A program made the translations under genes and the position numbers. From assembly GCA_030617125.1 (NCBI GenBank), contig JAUWWA010000123.1, positions 1 to 6,179 on the forward strand: a stretch of DNA of 6,179 nucleotides, in the 5' to 3' direction. The stretch's first letter is position 1; the number at the start of each line of letters is the position of its first letter. The notes under the pieces are model-generated. The model was not told the DNA's origin. It made no database searches and was given only the letters and a program-made list of their open reading frames with translations. Below are positions 3,293-6,179 of this stretch, in pieces. This DNA is from Pirellulales bacterium (lineage in GTDB: Bacteria > Planctomycetota > Planctomycetia > Pirellulales > Thermoguttaceae).

Positions 3293-6179
3293 CTACCAAT
3301 CCCGGTCACATAGCCTGGATCGATCTTCGTCAATTCTTCCACCAGAGCGTCGACGGTGTAGTGAATCTGCTCTTCGGTGTGCAGCGCGGTGATGAAGAAC
3401 CGCACCCGCGCGGCATTCTCCTCGACCGCCGGGTGCAAGATCGGCTTGGCGTTCACTCCTCGGTCGAACAGTGCTTTGGAAAGCTCCAGGCAATGCTGCG
3501 AATTGCCTAGGATCACCGGCACGACTGGCGTGGCGCGGCTGTGCCCGGTGTTCAGCCCGTACTCCTGGCACAAGCGAAGGAACAACCCACTGCGATCGCG
3601 GAGTTGCGAGACGCGCTGGGGATTTGCCTCCAACAGGCGCAAGGCGGCCAGCGCCGCAGCGGTATTGGCGGGCGAGATGCCCGTGGCGAAAACGAATCCC
3701 GGCGCAGTGTACTTGAGATACCGCACCAGGTCCTTGCTTCCGGCGATGAAACCGCCGCCGCTGCCGAGCGCCTTGCTGATCGTCCCCATCAACACCTCAA
3801 TGTCGTTGCTTGGCACGTTGAAGTGTTCGGTCAGGCCGCGGCCGGTGGCGCCCATCGTTCCAAGCGAGTGGGCTTCGTCGATCATCAGCATCGCCTTGTG
3901 GCGCCGCTTGACCTCGACGAACGCGGGCAGGTCGGGGAAGTCGCCGTCCATACTGTAAACGCCTTCGATGGCGATCAGCACGCGGCGGTATTCGTGGCGG
4001 TATTGCGCAAGCAGTTCATCGGCCACCTTGGGGTCGTTGTGTGCAAAGGGGCGCCGCCGAGCGCCCGAGAGAATGCTGCCCTGGATGATGCTGTTATGCA
4101 CCAAAGCGTCGTGGAGGATCAGGTCGCCGGGGCCGAGCAAGTGGCCGATTACCGTTTCGTTGGTGCCGTGTCCGGCCGGGAAAACGACGGCGTCTTCGGT
4201 GTGGAGGAACTCGGCAATGGCCCGCTCCAACTCGAGGTGCAGCGGGTTCTCGCCGGAGACCAACCGGCTGGCCGAGACGCTGGTGCCGTAGCGTTCGATG
4301 GCGTCTTTGGCGGCCCGCGCTACGGCCGGATCGCCCGAGAGCCCGAGGTAGTTGAAACTCGAGAAGTTGATCAGCTCCCGGCCGTCGACCCTCGTGCGGT
4401 CGTTCATCACGCCGTCGTGTACGGTGAAGAAGGGGTTGTACTGGCCGGCAGCCTCGGCCGCCGCCAACATTTGCTTCAGCCGAACGATCTCGGGGAATCG
4501 GTCGAGCCGATAGGAGGCTTCGGGGATCTCGACGTCGGGTGCGCGAACCGGCCGGATGCGAGGTTCGGTCCCCAGGTGCTTCTCCACCGCTTCGACGAGT
4601 TGCCTGGCGGTGTGGAGGTCGGGGAATATCTCTTCGGGCAAACGGCCGCCGAAGCGTTCTTCGATCGAAGCGAGTATCTCCATGCGTTCGAGCGAATCGA
4701 GTCCCGTTTCGACAATCGGCGCGTCGAGGGTCAATCCGACCGCCCGCTCCTTGGCGACGCGGCGAATCTCTTCAAGCACCACTTTGGTCGCCGGGCTCTC
4801 GCTCACGCGGCGGTCGTCGGTGGAAGGGGCCACGCCACGGCCGGGCTTCACGGTGGGTTGGCGAATTCCTTCGCCCTTGACGGGCTTGCCGACGGGACCG
4901 ACAGGCTCTTCCGCGTCGCCGGCGCGCCACTGGCCCACCACCTCGAGCGAACCGTCAAGGTAACCGTCGCGACAGGCGTATCGCCGGATTTTTCCACTGG
5001 AGGTTTTGGGGATGCTGCCCGCCTTCAGCAGCACGATGGCGTCGAGTCTCAAGTCGTGTTCGGCGGCGACGTCGCGGCGGATCGCGTCGAAGATGGCCGC
5101 TTGGTTGGCCGTCTTATGTCGTTGCACTTCCTGGGTGACAACGAGTTGTTCGTGGCCGTCGGCCTCGACCGTGAAGGCGGCCCCGCAGTCGACGCGGAGC
5201 CGCTCATGGGCGTGCTGGACCGCCCGTTCGATGTCCTGCGGATAGTGATTCACTCCGCGCACGATGATCAGGTCCTTGATGCGGCCGGTGACGAACAACT
5301 CCCCGTCTTGCAGGAAGCCGAGGTCGCCGGTCCGCAGAAAGGGCCCTTCGCTGGAACCTTTCAGGCGGGCGCGGAAGGCGGCCTCGGACTGTTCCGGCTG
5401 TCGCCAATATCCCTGGGCGACACTGGGACCGCGGACCCAGATTTCGCCCACGCGATCAGCAGGACACGCTTTCCGGTTTTCCGGATCGGCGATAATGATC
5501 TTCTGGTCGGGCAGGTTCTTGCCACAACCGACCAGCGTGCGCACCCCACGGTCGTCTTCCGGGGCGACGTCAACGACCCGGCCCTCATTGAGCGCCGCCG
5601 TCTCGAAGGTCCGAATCACCGGTGGTTGGCCGGCATAGCCGCCGGAAACGATCAACGTGGCTTCGGCCAGGCCGAAACACGGATAGAACGCCTCGCGGCG
5701 AAAACCACACGGCGCGAACGCCTCGGCGAACGCCTCCAAGGTTTCGGCGTGGACCGCTTCTGCGCCGTTGAACGCCACTTCCCAACTGCTCAGGTCGAGG
5801 GTCTTTCGCTGCTCGGGCGTGATTTTTCGGACGCACAACTCGTAAGCGAAATCGGGGCCCCCGCTGGTCGTGCCGCCGAAACGCGAAATGGCCGACAGCC
5901 AGCGATACGGCTTCTGCAAGAACGACACCGACGACATCAGGACGTTCGGCCGGCCGACGTACAACGGCTGCAAGATCCCGCCGATCAGTCCCATGTCATG
6001 GTAGCTGGGAAGCCAGAACACTCCTAGCCCGCTGCACGTGTGTTCGAATGAATAAGCGATCAACGCCGAATTGTGGACCAGATTCGCATGGTTGAGCATC
6101 ACGCCCTTGGGCGTTCCCGTTGAGCCCGACGTGTACTGCAGAAATGCAAGCGTATCGCCGTGCACCTCGGGCATCTCCC
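3262..6179 (-). CDS. FAAL-ACP-alpha-oxoamine synthase fusion (5' end cut off)
   Basis: The frame is open at the right edge and stops with TGA at 3264-3262. Numbering here starts at the Met codon at 6174, an internal codon; 970 residues follow, and about 150 or more N-terminal residues should lie outside the window. Residues 1-415 are a fatty-acyl-AMP ligase: P-loop YTSGSTGTPKGVM (14-26), GGPDFAYELCVRKITPEQR, FYPCFGLAEATL (163-174), RTGDLGFL (281-288), GRIKDLIIVRGVNHYPQDIE (297-316) and PKTSSGKIRR with catalytic-type K395. A Gly/Pro-rich linker (about 418-455) leads to an acyl carrier protein (about 462-535) with the phosphopantetheine serine S494 in GLDSLE. Residues 555-950 are a fold-type I PLP enzyme of the alpha-oxoamine synthase family (relatives: BioF, Kbl, serine palmitoyltransferase): ASRLVSG (635-641), H693, DEAHSLGTMGATGRG with D766 and H769, and the PLP lysine K801 in TISKALGSGGG. 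Inferred reaction: fatty acid plus ATP gives acyl-AMP, then acyl-ACP, then decarboxylative condensation with an amino acid to an alpha-amino ketone. All visible catalytic motifs are intact. No hydrophobic membrane segment is evident, so it is probably cytosolic. Confidence 0.9.
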   Translation of the reverse strand, partial: EMPEVHGDTLAFLQYTSGSTGTPKGVMLNHANLVHNSALIAYSFEHTCSGLGVFWLPSYHDMGLIGGILQPLYVGRPNVLMSSVSFLQKPYRWLSAISRFGGTTSGGPDFAYELCVRKITPEQRKTLDLSSWEVAFNGAEAVHAETLEAFAEAFAPCGFRREAFYPCFGLAEATLIVSGGYAGQPPVIRTFETAALNEGRVVDVAPEDDRGVRTLVGCGKNLPDQKIIIADPENRKACPADRVGEIWVRGPSVAQGYWRQPEQSEAAFRARLKGSSEGPFLRTGDLGFLQDGELFVTGRIKDLIIVRGVNHYPQDIERAVQHAHERLRVDCGAAFTVEADGHEQLVVTQEVQRHKTANQAAIFDAIRRDVAAEHDLRLDAIVLLKAGSIPKTSSGKIRRYACRDGYLDGSLEVVGQWRAGDAEEPVGPVGKPVKGEGIRQPTVKPGRGVAPSTDDRRVSESPATKVVLEEIRRVAKERAVGLTLDAPIVETGLDSLERMEILASIEERFGGRLPEEIFPDLHTARQLVEAVEKHLGTEPRIRPVRAPDVEIPEASYRLDRFPEIVRLKQMLAAAEAAGQYNPFFTVHDGVMNDRTRVDGRELINFSSFNYLGLSGDPAVARAAKDAIERYGTSVSASRLVSGENPLHLELERAIAEFLHTEDAVVFPAGHGTNETVIGHLLGPGDLILHDALVHNSIIQGSILSGARRRPFAHNDPKVADELLAQYRHEYRRVLIAIEGVYSMDGDFPDLPAFVEVKRRHKAMLMIDEAHSLGTMGATGRGLTEHFNVPSNDIEVLMGTISKALGSGGGFIAGSKDLVRYLKYTAPGFVFATGISPANTAAALAALRLLEANPQRVSQLRDRSGLFLRLCQEYGLNTGHSRATPVVPVILGNSQHCLELSKALFDRGVNAKPILHPAVEENAARVRFFITALHTEEQIHYTVDALVEELTKIDPGYVTGIGSAGRVCKPSA

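Noticed and set aside
3541..6027. An 828-codon open frame on the plus strand, opposite the FAAL-ACP-AOS gene
   Set aside because: Its codons are in exact register with the minus-strand gene. It stays open because that GC-rich gene avoids the codons TTA, CTA and TCA, whose complements are stops. Its translation shows no recognisable domain, while the minus strand has full catalytic motifs.

Overview
The window looks like chromosomal DNA from a planctomycete, probably of the Pirellulales type. Three things point that way: a secreted acidic protein built from repeats of the 'DSxGDDTF' kind, an outer-membrane beta-barrel protein resembling the planctomycete BBP7 family, and short dispersed palindromic elements (tagcacaggc... 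and gtaggacgg...) that I remember as common in these genomes. This assignment rests on recognition, not on a search.

Layout. Positions 1-1472 (+) hold the 3' end of a large repeat protein whose start lies outside the window. Its eight roughly 47-residue repeats (174-1310) follow a more RTX-like glycine/aspartate-rich part. Positions 1473-1925 are a non-coding gap of 453 bp. It holds several hairpins, a 53-bp palindromic element (1601-1653) and a fragment of a second palindromic family (1684-1707). Positions 1926-3179 (+) encode a 417-residue exported protein with a signal peptide, probably an outer-membrane beta barrel. Positions 3262-6179 (-) hold most of a large fused enzyme that converges on the barrel gene. 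An 86-bp inverted-repeat element (3207-3292) lies between the two genes and runs over the enzyme's stop codon.

The most interesting gene is the enzyme. In one chain it joins a fatty-acyl-AMP ligase (FAAL), an acyl carrier protein (ACP) and a PLP-dependent alpha-oxoamine synthase (AOS). The expected chemistry is self-contained: a free fatty acid is adenylated, loaded onto the carrier arm, then condensed with an amino acid with loss of CO2. The product would be a long-chain alpha-amino ketone, the first type of intermediate in sphingoid-base or sulfonolipid-like pathways. The amino acid and the final lipid cannot be read from the window.

The two plus-strand genes both appear to encode envelope proteins, but they are 453 bp apart and need not be one operon. 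Nothing in the window ties them functionally to the lipid-type enzyme. I found no tRNA, rRNA, CRISPR array, transposase or phage gene.
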